Part shown: positions 21,511-29,673 of the stretch, in pieces
How the letters are laid out: each line of letters starts with the position of its first letter
How positions within the stretch are numbered: position 1 is the first letter of the stretch
Source: Rickettsiales bacterium
GTDB lineage: Bacteria > Pseudomonadota > Alphaproteobacteria > Rickettsiales > UBA1997
Length of the DNA: 45,861 bases
Reading direction: 5' to 3'
NCBI GenBank assembly: GCA_947425005.1
Contig: CANDYP010000002.1
Location: forward strand, 1-45,861
Notes under the pieces: model-generated
Database searches by the model: none
The model's input: the letters and a program-made list of their open reading frames with translations, nothing else
Told to the model about the DNA's origin: nothing
Made by a program: the position numbers and the translations under genes

Positions 21511-24171
21511 ATGACTACACAAAAATTCGTTTATTCTTTCGGTGACGGTAAATCTGAAGGCGATGCCTCGATGAAAAATCTTTTAGGTGGCAAAGGTGCC
21601 AACCTTGCAGAGATGTCTAAAATGGGTCTGCCAGTGCCTCCAGGGTTTACCATCACAACTGAATTTTGCGATTTTTATTACAAGAATGACAAAAAATTTC
21701 CCGACACTTTAAGAAAAAAAGTTGCCGTCGCTCTTGCCCAAGTCGAAGAAAAAATTGGCGCCAAATTCGGCAGCGAAGAAAACCCACTTTTATTCTCAGT
21801 GCGCTCCGGAGCTAGAGCTTCAATGCCTGGAATGATGGACACAGTTTTAAATTTAGGCTTGAACGACAAAACAGTTTTGGGCCTTGCCGAAAAATCCGGC
21901 AACAAACGCTTCGCTTTCGACTCTTACCGTCGCTTCATTCAAATGTATTCCGACGTAGTTTTGGGAGTCGATCACTACAATTTTGAAGTGATCTTGGATG
22001 AGAAAAAACACGAGTTCGGCGCCTCTGCTGACACCGATCTTTCCGCCGAAAATCTTGAAGAAATCTCGGTGCTTTTCAAAGCAAAAGTAAAAGAAGAATT
22101 GGGTCGCGAATTTCCGCAAGACGTTAACGAACAGTTGTGGGGCGCGGTTGAAGCCGTCTTTGCTTCTTGGATGAATGATCGTGCCACGATTTACCGCCAA
22201 TTGAATGACATCCCAGCAAGTTGGGGCACGGCTGTGAACGTGCAGTCAATGGTCTTCGGCAACATGGGTGACACTTCCGCAACCGGCGTGGCCTTTACGC
22301 GCAACCCCTCAACTGGGGCGCACGAACTTTACGGAGAATATTTAATTAACGCGCAAGGCGAAGATGTGGTTGCCGGTATTAGAACTCCACAATCAATCAC
22401 TAATGCAGGCAAGAAGCAGCTCGATTCCACTTTGCCTTCAATGGAAGAAACCATGCCGGAAGTGTTTTTAGAGCTCGAAAAGATTTACCAAAAATTGGAA
22501 TTGCATTACCGCGACATGCAAGACATCGAATTCACCGTGCAAAATAAAAAGCTGTGGATGCTACAAACCCGCAACGGTAAACGCACTGCTCACGCTGCCG
22601 TAAAAATCGCTGTTGACATGGTTGGCGAAAAATTAATCAGCAAAAAAGAAGCTTTGCTGCGCATTGATCCCGCTAGTTTGGATCAACTTTTACATCCAAC
22701 TCTTGATCCAAAAGCCAAAGTACAAATTATTGCGAAGGGTCTCCCAGCTTCTCCTGGCGCCGCTTCTGGTGTTGTGGTATTTTCTTCTGCTGAAGCTGAA
22801 AAAAGATCTGAAAATGGCGACAAAGTTATTTTGGTCCGCGTTGAAACCAGTCCTGAAGACATCAAAGGAATGCACGTTTCTCAAGGAATTCTCACCGCTC
22901 GCGGTGGAATGACATCACACGCAGCCGTTGTAGCGCGTGGCATGGGAACGCCTTGCGTGTCTGGCGCTGGCGGTCTTAACGTTGATCACGCCGGGCAATT
23001 TTTTACTGCCAATGGCGTGAAAGTAAAAGAAGGCGAAACCATCACCATCAACGGCTCAACCGGTGACGTGATTCTCGGTTTAGTGCCAACTTTAAAGCCA
23101 AATTTATCCGAAGATTTTCAAACAATAATGAAATGGGCGGATGAGGTGCGTGTGTTAAAAGTGCGCACCAATGCTGAAACTCCACTTGATTGCCAAACCG
23201 CGCGCGACTTTGGCGCCGAAGGTATCGGCCTCTGCCGAACTGAGCACATGTTTTTCAGCTCTGATCGCATCGTTGCAGTTCGCGAAATGATTTTGGCCGA
23301 AGAATTAGACGGCCGCAAAAAAGCTTTGGCAAAATTGCTTCCAATGCAACGCGCTGACTTTGTCGAGATTTTCAAAATAATGGACAGCTTGCCGGTTACA
23401 ATCCGCTTGCTTGATCCCCCGCTTCACGAATTTTTGCCGCACAAAGATCACGAAATTGCTGAAGTTGCGAAAGCTGTGGGCGTTGATGTTAATTACGTCA
23501 AACACCGCACCAGCCAACTTCAAGAACAAAATCCGATGCTTGGCCACCGCGGTTGTCGTCTTGGAATTTCTTATCCGGAAATCTACGAAATGCAGGCTCG
23601 CGCGATTTTTGAAGCTGCTTCAATCGTCAAAAAAGAAACCGGACAAAACGTACTTTTAGAAATAATGGTGCCGCTAGTTGCGACCAGAAAAGAGCTACAA
23701 ATTTTGAAAGATTTGATTGTTGCAACTGAGAAATCCGTCGAAACAGAATCTGGCGTAAAATTAAGCTACATGGTTGGAACAATGATCGAGCTTCCTAGGG
23801 CTGCTTTGATGGCCGACCAAATTGCAAATGAAGCTGAGTTCTTCAGTTTTGGCACCAACGATCTAACTCAAACTACTTTTGGATTAAGTCGTGACGACTC
23901 CGCCAGTTTCTTGGGTCACTACCAAAAAGCCGGAATTTTAGAAAAAGATCCCTTTGCCGAACTAGACCAAGACGGCGTCGGCCAGTTAATCAAAATCGCC
24001 GTCGAAAAAGGCAAGGCTACAAGAAAAGACATCAAACTAGGCATCTGCGGCGAACACGGCGGCAACCCCGCCTCAATCGAATTCTGCCACAAAACGGGAT
24101 TGCATTACGTCAGCTGCTCTCCTTACCGCGTGCCGATCGCGAGATTGGCGGCGGCTCGGGCGGCTTTGTAG
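21511..24171 (+). CDS. ppdK: Pyruvate, phosphate dikinase
   Basis: Interconverts pyruvate, ATP and phosphate with phosphoenolpyruvate, AMP and diphosphate. The 886 residues show an ATP-grasp N-terminal domain (GGKGANLAEMSKMGLPVPPGF, 27-46), the swivelling phosphohistidine domain with catalytic H470 in GGMTSHAAVVARGMG, the adjacent T468 that PPDK regulatory proteins phosphorylate, and a PEP/pyruvate barrel (EGIGLCRTEHMFF, then GTNDLTQTTFG and CGEHGGNPASI). The length is standard, without truncation. Rickettsiae use PPDK in gluconeogenic or ATP-making direction; which direction applies here cannot be seen. With MaeB it forms a malate-pyruvate-PEP route. It has a spacer full of repeats on both sides. 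Confidence 0.97.
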   Translation: MTTQKFVYSFGDGKSEGDASMKNLLGGKGANLAEMSKMGLPVPPGFTITTEFCDFYYKNDKKFPDTLRKKVAVALAQVEEKIGAKFGSEENPLLFSVRSGARASMPGMMDTVLNLGLNDKTVLGLAEKSGNKRFAFDSYRRFIQMYSDVVLGVDHYNFEVILDEKKHEFGASADTDLSAENLEEISVLFKAKVKEELGREFPQDVNEQLWGAVEAVFASWMNDRATIYRQLNDIPASWGTAVNVQSMVFGNMGDTSATGVAFTRNPSTGAHELYGEYLINAQGEDVVAGIRTPQSITNAGKKQLDSTLPSMEETMPEVFLELEKIYQKLELHYRDMQDIEFTVQNKKLWMLQTRNGKRTAHAAVKIAVDMVGEKLISKKEALLRIDPASLDQLLHPTLDPKAKVQIIAKGLPASPGAASGVVVFSSAEAEKRSENGDKVILVRVETSPEDIKGMHVSQGILTARGGMTSHAAVVARGMGTPCVSGAGGLNVDHAGQFFTANGVKVKEGETITINGSTGDVILGLVPTLKPNLSEDFQTIMKWADEVRVLKVRTNAETPLDCQTARDFGAEGIGLCRTEHMFFSSDRIVAVREMILAEELDGRKKALAKLLPMQRADFVEIFKIMDSLPVTIRLLDPPLHEFLPHKDHEIAEVAKAVGVDVNYVKHRTSQLQEQNPMLGHRGCRLGISYPEIYEMQARAIFEAASIVKKETGQNVLLEIMVPLVATRKELQILKDLIVATEKSVETESGVKLSYMVGTMIELPRAALMADQIANEAEFFSFGTNDLTQTTFGLSRDDSASFLGHYQKAGILEKDPFAELDQDGVGQLIKIAVEKGKATRKDIKLGICGEHGGNPASIEFCHKTGLHYVSCSPYRVPIARLAAARAAL

Positions 24172-24265
24172 TAAGGTTTAATATTTTTAACCTCACACCG
24201 TAAAACAGAGCTAACCCACTAAAAAATCTCTCTCAAATACAAAGAAATTTTTAAGTATTTTCGTT

Positions 24266-24350
24266 GCTAAAAAATAAAATATTTTTTGCGAGCCAACAGG
24301 CAGAAGGGTTTGAGCGGAGCAATTGTTGCCGCCGGCGGCAACAATTCAAA
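24266..24350. repeat. Palindromic repeat family C, copy 1
   Basis: Begins with GCTAAAAAATAAAATA, then TTTTTTGCGAGCCAA, AGGGTTTGAGCGGAGCA. The core 24321-24346 is a perfect 26-base palindrome, AATTGTTGCCGCC plus its complement. The second copy (39715-39800) has the same flanks but a different palindrome. Confidence 0.85.
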
Positions 24351-24409
24351 AAATATTCGTCAAAAATTCTTTAGAAGTGGGTAGGTTTGTGAGTTGTAGA
24401 AAAAGATTG

Positions 24410-24442
24410 TATAACTCAAAAATATGTAAAAAATGAGTTATA
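24410..24442. promoter_or_regulatory. Candidate operator upstream of fic
   Basis: TATAACTCA (24410-24418) and TGAGTTATA (24434-24442) are perfect inverted copies 15 bases apart. A third copy, TATAACTCA, is at 24617-24625, eight bases before the fic start. Three copies on one side of the gene suggest a binding site, possibly with DNA looping. Confidence 0.45.
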
Positions 24443-24605
24443 TACCCAACCTAATCCAAAACACCGAACTTCTGACTTCGCCTTTTTGGTAAAAATTTGC
24501 TCGGAAAACTTGGCTGTAGCACTTGCTACAGCCGGCGTTTTCTGTCGCAATTTTTCCTCAAAAATTCTCGTCATAAGTTCGGTGTTTTGAATCAGGTTGG
24601 GTATA
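24441..24605. repeat. 165-base long palindrome before fic
   Basis: Arms 24441-24471 and 24575-24605 pair over 31 bases with two mismatches (TATACCCAACCT... / ...AGGTTGGGTATA). Inside, GAAAAC/GTTTTC and a 10-bp stem GGCTGTAGCA/TGCTACAGCC (24512-24533) form a nested hairpin at the centre. Transcribed, it would fold as one long hairpin. No second copy is in the window. Confidence 0.85.
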
Positions 24606-24632
24606 GAAATAACTTTTATAACTCATGAATTT

Positions 24633-25745
24633 ATGAAAACTTGGAGTTGGGAGAAGAAAGGGTGGCCGGGATTTACCTTTGATGAAGGTGTTTTGAAGGG
24701 CGCAGAATCTAGCTTTCTGACTAACGCCGGATTATTTACCGGCGTTTTAAAACATAGTTCTGACGACGACAAAAACTCTCTAAAAATCAGTTTAATCGGA
24801 AGCGAGGCTTACAAGACTTCAGAAATTGAAGGAGAAATTCTTGATCGCGAAAGCTTGCAATCTTCGATCCGCCGTAATTTTGGACTTGCCCCTACAGCAA
24901 AAAAATCCAGCAAAAAAGATGCCAAGCTTGCCGAAGAAGGCGTTGCTGAAATGATGTCGGATCTTTACCGAAATTTTGCCAAGCCACTGACTCACGCCCA
25001 ACTTTTTTCGTGGCATGAAATGCTGATGAAAGGCCGCAAAGACTTGAAAATAGCGGCTTACCGCACTCACTTAGATCCGATGCAAGTTGTCTCAGGGAAA
25101 ATTCACGCTCCCAAAATTCACTTCGAAGCGCCACCGTCGAAACAGATAAAAAGTGAAATGAGTGACTTCATTAAATGGTTTAACGGCAGCAAAAATTTAC
25201 CAATTTTAACTCGCGCTGCCATCGCCCATCTTCATTTTATTTTGATCCATCCTTTTGAAGACGGCAACGGACGTATTGCCCGCGCACTCACGATTAAAGC
25301 GCTTTCGCAAGGTTTGAATCAATCAAGTTTGATTTCGCTTTCTCACGCGATTCAAAGTAAAAAGAAAAAATATTACGACGCGCTTGAGGCCAGCAACAGA
25401 TCGCTCGAAATCAATAATTGGCTTGGCTATTTTTCAAAAACAATTTTGGAAGCGCAGGGCTATTCACAAGCTTTGGTTGAGCTCTCAATCACAAAAAATA
25501 ATTTATTCAAAACTCTGCAAGGCCGCTTAAATGAACGGCAAATCAAGGTTTTGAACCGCATGTTCCAAGAAGGTCCTAAAGGTTTTGACGGCGGATTGAG
25601 TGCAGAAAATTACATTAAAATTACCAAAACTTCACGCGCTACGGCGACTCGTGATTTACAAGATTTACTTGAAATGAAAGCGCTGAAAAAAACCGGCGAA
25701 GGCCGTTGGACGCGCTATTTTCCTAAGACTCAGGACGGGTTCTAA
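24633..25745 (+). CDS. Fic-domain protein with DUF4172-type N-terminus
   Basis: A likely AMP-transferring (or other NMP-transferring) Fic enzyme acting on a cellular protein. The Fic motif HPFEDGNGRIAR is at 206-217 with catalytic H206 and the Mg-binding and phosphate-binding residues complete. An N-terminal inhibitory motif of the (S/T)xxxE(G/N) form, T62-S-E-I-E-G67, is present, so this is a self-inhibited class II Fic protein. The first 20 residues (MKTWSWEKKGWPGFTFDEG) match the DUF4172 start. A winged-helix region follows at about 310-365 (NYIKITKTSRATATRDLQDL), typical of Fic proteins with DNA-binding ends. I chose the ATG at 24633; an in-frame TTG at 24597 lies inside the palindrome. 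It may regulate its own transcription. Confidence 0.9.
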   Translation: MKTWSWEKKGWPGFTFDEGVLKGAESSFLTNAGLFTGVLKHSSDDDKNSLKISLIGSEAYKTSEIEGEILDRESLQSSIRRNFGLAPTAKKSSKKDAKLAEEGVAEMMSDLYRNFAKPLTHAQLFSWHEMLMKGRKDLKIAAYRTHLDPMQVVSGKIHAPKIHFEAPPSKQIKSEMSDFIKWFNGSKNLPILTRAAIAHLHFILIHPFEDGNGRIARALTIKALSQGLNQSSLISLSHAIQSKKKKYYDALEASNRSLEINNWLGYFSKTILEAQGYSQALVELSITKNNLFKTLQGRLNERQIKVLNRMFQEGPKGFDGGLSAENYIKITKTSRATATRDLQDLLEMKALKKTGEGRWTRYFPKTQDGF

Positions 25746-25762
25746 CATCAACGCCGCTAAAA

Positions 25763-26134
25763 ATGATTAGATTTATTATTTTGATGATCGTGACGATTTT
25801 TGTTTCGGCGGTGATTCGCGTTTTGATTACGGGGTCGGAGGATGTTAGTGACAAGAAAGACGCGGTTTATTTTGTGACGGCGGAGAAGGGCGCCATTGGG
25901 TGTTTGTCGAAAGAGGCCTTTAGAGAAGAAGAAGGATATTACACGAAGGGTGATTTTGCGGCGGCGCAGAAAATGCTGGATGAGAAGATTTGTTTCTTTT
26001 TGGCGAAGGGGGTGAAGATGTTCGCGCCAGAGGGGACGTGCTCGGCGCGTGACAAAGACAGCGATTTATTTCCGTTCAAGCCCAATGATTTTATGATGTT
26101 GCAGCCTTATTTGCCTTGCTCGGCGGTGCGGTAA
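25763..26134 (+). CDS. Hypothetical membrane-anchored small protein
   Basis: I do not recognise this 123-residue protein. Residues 3-23 form a hydrophobic segment, an uncleaved anchor or signal peptide. The rest is soluble and mixed, with four cysteines (GCLSK, KICFF, GTCSA and LPCSA) that could pair in the periplasm. It begins 17 bases after the fic stop, so it is probably co-transcribed, but nothing links it to Fic function. GC-rich codon use is slightly higher than in the neighbours by eye. It converges with the ABC-F gene at a hairpin. It is a plausible real gene on length, start and spacing. Confidence 0.65.
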   Translation: MIRFIILMIVTIFVSAVIRVLITGSEDVSDKKDAVYFVTAEKGAIGCLSKEAFREEEGYYTKGDFAAAQKMLDEKICFFLAKGVKMFAPEGTCSARDKDSDLFPFKPNDFMMLQPYLPCSAVR

Positions 26135-26138
26135 AAGC

Positions 26139-26157
26139 CTCCTTTTGCAAAGGAGGT
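26139..26157. terminator. Hairpin between convergent genes, same stem as family B ends
   Basis: CCTCC TTTTGCAAA GGAGG is a 19-base palindrome-like hairpin, extendable with flanking A/T. It matches the outer arm of family B (32113-32132). It sits between the small protein at 25763 and the leftward ABC-F gene, and touches the ABC-F stop codon. Confidence 0.6.
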
Positions 26158-27971
26158 TATCCCTCAAGCTCCAGCCAGCGCTCTTCCGCAGCATCTAATT
26201 CTTTTTGGTGTTTGGCGATTTCCATTGCGATGTGGGCTAGATTTGCGGGGTTTCGGTCTTCAGTCTCGCTGAGCTCTTCACTTAATTCGCGAATTTTTAT
26301 TTCTAATTTTTCGATTTTTGCCGGAAGTTTTTCGAGCTCAAATTTGTGTTTGTAAGAAACTTTTTTTGGCTGCTCCGGCTTCTTAACTTCCACCATTTCC
26401 AGCTTAGTTCTTGCTTCTCTAGCCTGAGTATCTTGCTCAAAAATAACCTGCTGCTGATATTTTTCTTTGTACTCAATGTAGTCCGAATATCCGCCGACGT
26501 GAGTCGTAATTTCGCCGTCTCCTTCAAAAGCCAAAATCGAAGTCGCAACATTATCCAAAAAGTCGCGATCGTGCGAGACCACGATTAGTGTGCCTTCGTA
26601 CTTCTCCAAATAATCTTGCAACATGTCGAGCGAGTCCATGTCGAGGTCGTTTGTTGGCTCATCCAAAATCATAAAATTTCCGGGATTGGCCAAAGTTTTC
26701 GCCAGCAGTAAACGGTTTTGTTGCCCACCGGACAAGGTTCCGGCCAATGTCACGACATCTTTGGGATCGAATAAAAAATCCTTCATGTAGCCGCAAATGT
26801 GGCGTACTTTGCCGTTGCCGAGTTGAACGTAATCGCCGCCGGAATCGCAGAGAATTTCTTGAATTGTGGAGTGGGGTTTGATTTTGCTGCGGCCTTGATC
26901 GAAGTAGGCGATGCTTATGTCGCGGGCGGGTTTGACGGTGCCGGAATCTGGCCCTAATTCGCTGATCATCATTTTCAGCATCGTTGATTTCCCTGAACCG
27001 TTTTTGCCAATGATGCCGATTTTTTCGCCGCGTAAAATTTTTAGAGAAAATTTGTTAACAAGATTTTTTCCGCCGAAACCTTTACTAACATTGTTGAAGC
27101 TTAGAATCACCTGCGGCGCATCCTCTTCGACTTTTTGTGATTCGATTTTCATGTAGCTCTGATTGGCGCGGACTAATTTTTTTTGTGCTTCTAATTTGCC
27201 GCGTAGTTCCTGCAAATAATGCAAGCGCCCAATATTTCTCTTCCTTCTCCCAGTTACTCCCGTCTGCAACCAGCCGCTTTCCAATTTTACTTTTTTCTGC
27301 AAATTGTCGAGCTCGCGTTGCTCGTGTTCAATAATTTTTTGCGACCATTCATCGAAGTCTCTGTAGCCCTGATGATTGATTTGCAGTTTATTAGCGCGCA
27401 GCCAAAAAACTTTATTCGAAACTTTTTCTAAAAATTTGCGATCGTGCGAGATCACGATTAGCGCGCCTTGATAGGCTTGCAGATAGCCTTCCAGCCATTC
27501 AATGATGTGTAGATCTAAATGGTTAGTCGGCTCATCCAACATTAAAATGTCGGGCTCTAAAACCAAAGCGCGCGCCAAATTTACGCGACGTTTTTGACCG
27601 CCGGAAAGCGTGTGGGTGAGGGCTTCTTTGTCGAGTTGTAATTGTTCGCAAACGATGTCGACGACGTAAGATTTGTGCTCGTCAATTTTTAAGCCATCCA
27701 TGATGAAGTCAAAGACGGTGCGGTTTGCGGGCAGGTGTTCACTTTGCGAAAGATAGCCGATGACGGAGTTGGGAGTGACCCAGCGTTCGCCGCAATCAAG
27801 ATCAAATTGGCCGACAATTGCATTCATCAAGGTAGTTTTTCCGACGCCATTTTTCCCGATCAAACAAATGCGATCGCGCGGAAAAAGATTGAGGTGCAGA
27901 TTTTCGAAAAGAACTTTTTTAGCGAAAGAAATTGTGGCTTCGCGAATTGACAGGACGGGGGAGGATTTCAT
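26157..27971 (-). CDS. uup: ABC-F family ATPase, Uup-like
   Basis: A cytoplasmic, ribosome-associated ATPase with two ABC domains in one chain and no membrane segments. Domain one has Walker A GKNGVGKTT (39-47) and signature LSGGQKRR. The inter-domain linker (about 215-285) carries HEQRELDNLQKKVKLESGWL. Domain two has GKNGSGKST (about 325-333) and LSGGQQNR. Walker B regions end LDEPTNHLD and LDEPTNDLD. The last about 80 residues form a charged coiled coil, as in Uup, which binds DNA and is linked to precise transposon excision. The 604-residue length fits Uup rather than EttA. The leftward gene is convergent with the small protein before it. Confidence 0.88.
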   Translation of the reverse strand: MKSSPVLSIREATISFAKKVLFENLHLNLFPRDRICLIGKNGVGKTTLMNAIVGQFDLDCGERWVTPNSVIGYLSQSEHLPANRTVFDFIMDGLKIDEHKSYVVDIVCEQLQLDKEALTHTLSGGQKRRVNLARALVLEPDILMLDEPTNHLDLHIIEWLEGYLQAYQGALIVISHDRKFLEKVSNKVFWLRANKLQINHQGYRDFDEWSQKIIEHEQRELDNLQKKVKLESGWLQTGVTGRRKRNIGRLHYLQELRGKLEAQKKLVRANQSYMKIESQKVEEDAPQVILSFNNVSKGFGGKNLVNKFSLKILRGEKIGIIGKNGSGKSTMLKMMISELGPDSGTVKPARDISIAYFDQGRSKIKPHSTIQEILCDSGGDYVQLGNGKVRHICGYMKDFLFDPKDVVTLAGTLSGGQQNRLLLAKTLANPGNFMILDEPTNDLDMDSLDMLQDYLEKYEGTLIVVSHDRDFLDNVATSILAFEGDGEITTHVGGYSDYIEYKEKYQQQVIFEQDTQAREARTKLEMVEVKKPEQPKKVSYKHKFELEKLPAKIEKLEIKIRELSEELSETEDRNPANLAHIAMEIAKHQKELDAAEERWLELEG

Positions 27972-28012
27972 TTATTTTTGATTTGGGGGGAAATAGGTTT
28001 TGAATTCGTGAC

Positions 28013-28100
28013 CAAGAACCCCCCTACCCCCCTTGTCAGGGGGGCTTTAAACCGAGCTCGGAAAAGCCCCCCTGACAAGGGGGGTAGGGGGGTTTCTTTA
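28013..28100. repeat. Palindromic repeat family A, copy between uup and copA
   Basis: The arms are ACCCCCCTACCCCCC.TTGTCAGGGGGGC and their complements; the centre reads AACCGAGCTCGG. The outermost GACGAG/CTCGTC parts seen in other copies are degenerate (AAGAA, TTCTTT). It lies about 43 bases before copA. Confidence 0.85.
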
Positions 28101-28143
28101 GTTACAGAAGAAAGAAAATTCTAGCCCCCTCATCCAGTAAGTC

Positions 28144-29673
28144 ATGAAATTATTTTTTTATTTTGCTTTCGCGATTCTGCTGCAAGCCGCACCAGTCTTG
28201 GCTAAAACTTACGACCTCGAAATCAAAAAGCAGAAAGTTTTTGTCACGGGAAAGGCGGTTGAGGCATTTACAATCAACGACACGATTCCTGGTCCAACCT
28301 TGCGCTTCAAGGAGGGAGAGGATGTTGAGATTCGCGTAAAAAATTCTTCCGATGAGACAACTTCGATTCATTGGCACGGAATTTTACTGCCGGGCAAGAT
28401 GGATGGTGTGCCCGGACTCAACGGTTTTGAAGGCATCGCGCCGGGTAAAACTTTTACTTACAAATTCAAAATTCGCCAAAACGGAACTTACTGGTACCAC
28501 TCGCATTCGAACCTGCAGGAGCAGCGTGGAATGTACGGGGCGATTGTGATTGAGCCGCGTAATTCTAAGCCTCAACCCGATCACGTGATTTTACTTTCCG
28601 ACTTTTCCGAAGAAAATCCGCAGCGAATTTTAGACAATCTCAAACTCGATTCCGGCTACTACAATTACAACAAACGTACGATTTTTACTTTCTTCAGCGA
28701 CGTCAAAAAAGACGGATTTTTTGCGACGTTAAAAGATCGAATGTCTTGGGGTCAGATGCGGATGGATCCTACGGATCTCTCGGATGTCAGTCGTTACCAT
28801 TTTTTAATTAACGACAAAACGGCGCAGCAAAATTATTGGATACCGACGACGGAAAAATGGACTCGCCTTCGCTTCATCAACGCCGGCGCAATGACTTTTT
28901 TTGACGTTTCGATTCCTAATTTAAAAATGAAAGTAGCCGCCGCGGATGGTCAAAACATTAAGCCCGTAACGGTTGACGAATTCAGAATTGCCCCGGCAGA
29001 AACTTACGATGTGATCGTTGAACCTAAGAACGACAAGGCTTACACGATTTTCGCCGAGTCGATTGATCGCACCGGATATGCTCGCGCAACGCTTGCACCA
29101 AGGCCAGACATGATCGCAGAAATTCCGGCAATGCGCCCACGAACCTTGTTAACAATGTCTGACATGGCGATGAATTCTAAGATGGGCGAGATGGACATGA
29201 GTGCAAAAAGCGGTTGGGCTAATGCTTCAACTCCCGCGGGACACAAGGCTTTGAGCTATTCCGATTTAATTTCTGCAACGCCGCAAAAAGATTTGCGTGA
29301 GCCGATTCGCGAAATTGAATTTCGTTTTGGTGGCACGATGAATCGCTACATTTGGACGATTAACGGCGAAAAATTTCCCTCACCGATTCACTTAAAATTC
29401 GGCGAGCGCGTGCGTTTGAAATTTATTAACGAGACGATGATGGCCCATCCGGTGCACCTTCACGGCATGTTCGTGCAATTAGAAAATGGCCAGCCAATGA
29501 AGTGGATGCCAAATAAACACACGGTGATCGCACCTCCCGGGCAAACGGTTTCAACGCTTTTGACGGTGGATGAAGAAGGCGAGTGGGCCTTTCATTGCCA
29601 CCTGCTTTACCACATGGCGACGGGGATGATGAGTAGTGTTACGGTTGAGAGGGGCGAAAAAAATGTTGAGTAA
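28144..29673 (+). CDS. copA: Copper-resistance multicopper oxidase CopA/PcoA
   Basis: Periplasmic oxidase that oxidises Cu(I) and protects against copper. It has 509 residues. The four copper-binding blocks are HWHG (76-79), WYHSH (117-121), HPVHLHG (about 435-441) and HCHLLYH (484-490). The last contains C485, the type 1 copper ligand, and M495-M496 are near it. A Met-rich stretch (MSDMAMNSKMGEMDM, about 335-349) matches the CopA copper-binding region. The first 20 residues are a Sec-type signal with cleavage after ALA; PcoA/CopA usually carry a twin-Arg Tat signal, which is not visible here. The stop overlaps the copB start by 11 bases (ATGTTGAGTAA), so both are translationally coupled. Confidence 0.93.
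   Translation: MKLFFYFAFAILLQAAPVLAKTYDLEIKKQKVFVTGKAVEAFTINDTIPGPTLRFKEGEDVEIRVKNSSDETTSIHWHGILLPGKMDGVPGLNGFEGIAPGKTFTYKFKIRQNGTYWYHSHSNLQEQRGMYGAIVIEPRNSKPQPDHVILLSDFSEENPQRILDNLKLDSGYYNYNKRTIFTFFSDVKKDGFFATLKDRMSWGQMRMDPTDLSDVSRYHFLINDKTAQQNYWIPTTEKWTRLRFINAGAMTFFDVSIPNLKMKVAAADGQNIKPVTVDEFRIAPAETYDVIVEPKNDKAYTIFAESIDRTGYARATLAPRPDMIAEIPAMRPRTLLTMSDMAMNSKMGEMDMSAKSGWANASTPAGHKALSYSDLISATPQKDLREPIREIEFRFGGTMNRYIWTINGEKFPSPIHLKFGERVRLKFINETMMAHPVHLHGMFVQLENGQPMKWMPNKHTVIAPPGQTVSTLLTVDEEGEWAFHCHLLYHMATGMMSSVTVERGEKNVE

Larger units (their letters stand above)
24172..24632. other. 461-base spacer between ppdK and fic
   Basis: No gene is supported. It contains, in order, a family C repeat (24266-24350) with a perfect 26-base palindrome, an inverted TATAACTCA pair (24410-24442), and a 165-base palindrome (24441-24605) that runs to within 28 bases of the fic start. 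The 90 bases after ppdK are AT-rich with no clear terminator. Confidence 0.7.

Noticed and set aside
24441..24605. Riboswitch before fic
   Set aside because: It is a simple long hairpin without the multi-helix conserved loops of known riboswitches.
29636..29662. Upstream ATG start of copB
   Set aside because: It would lie inside copA with no ribosome binding site; the ATG at 29663 has GAGAGGGG before it and overlaps the copA stop in the usual coupled way.
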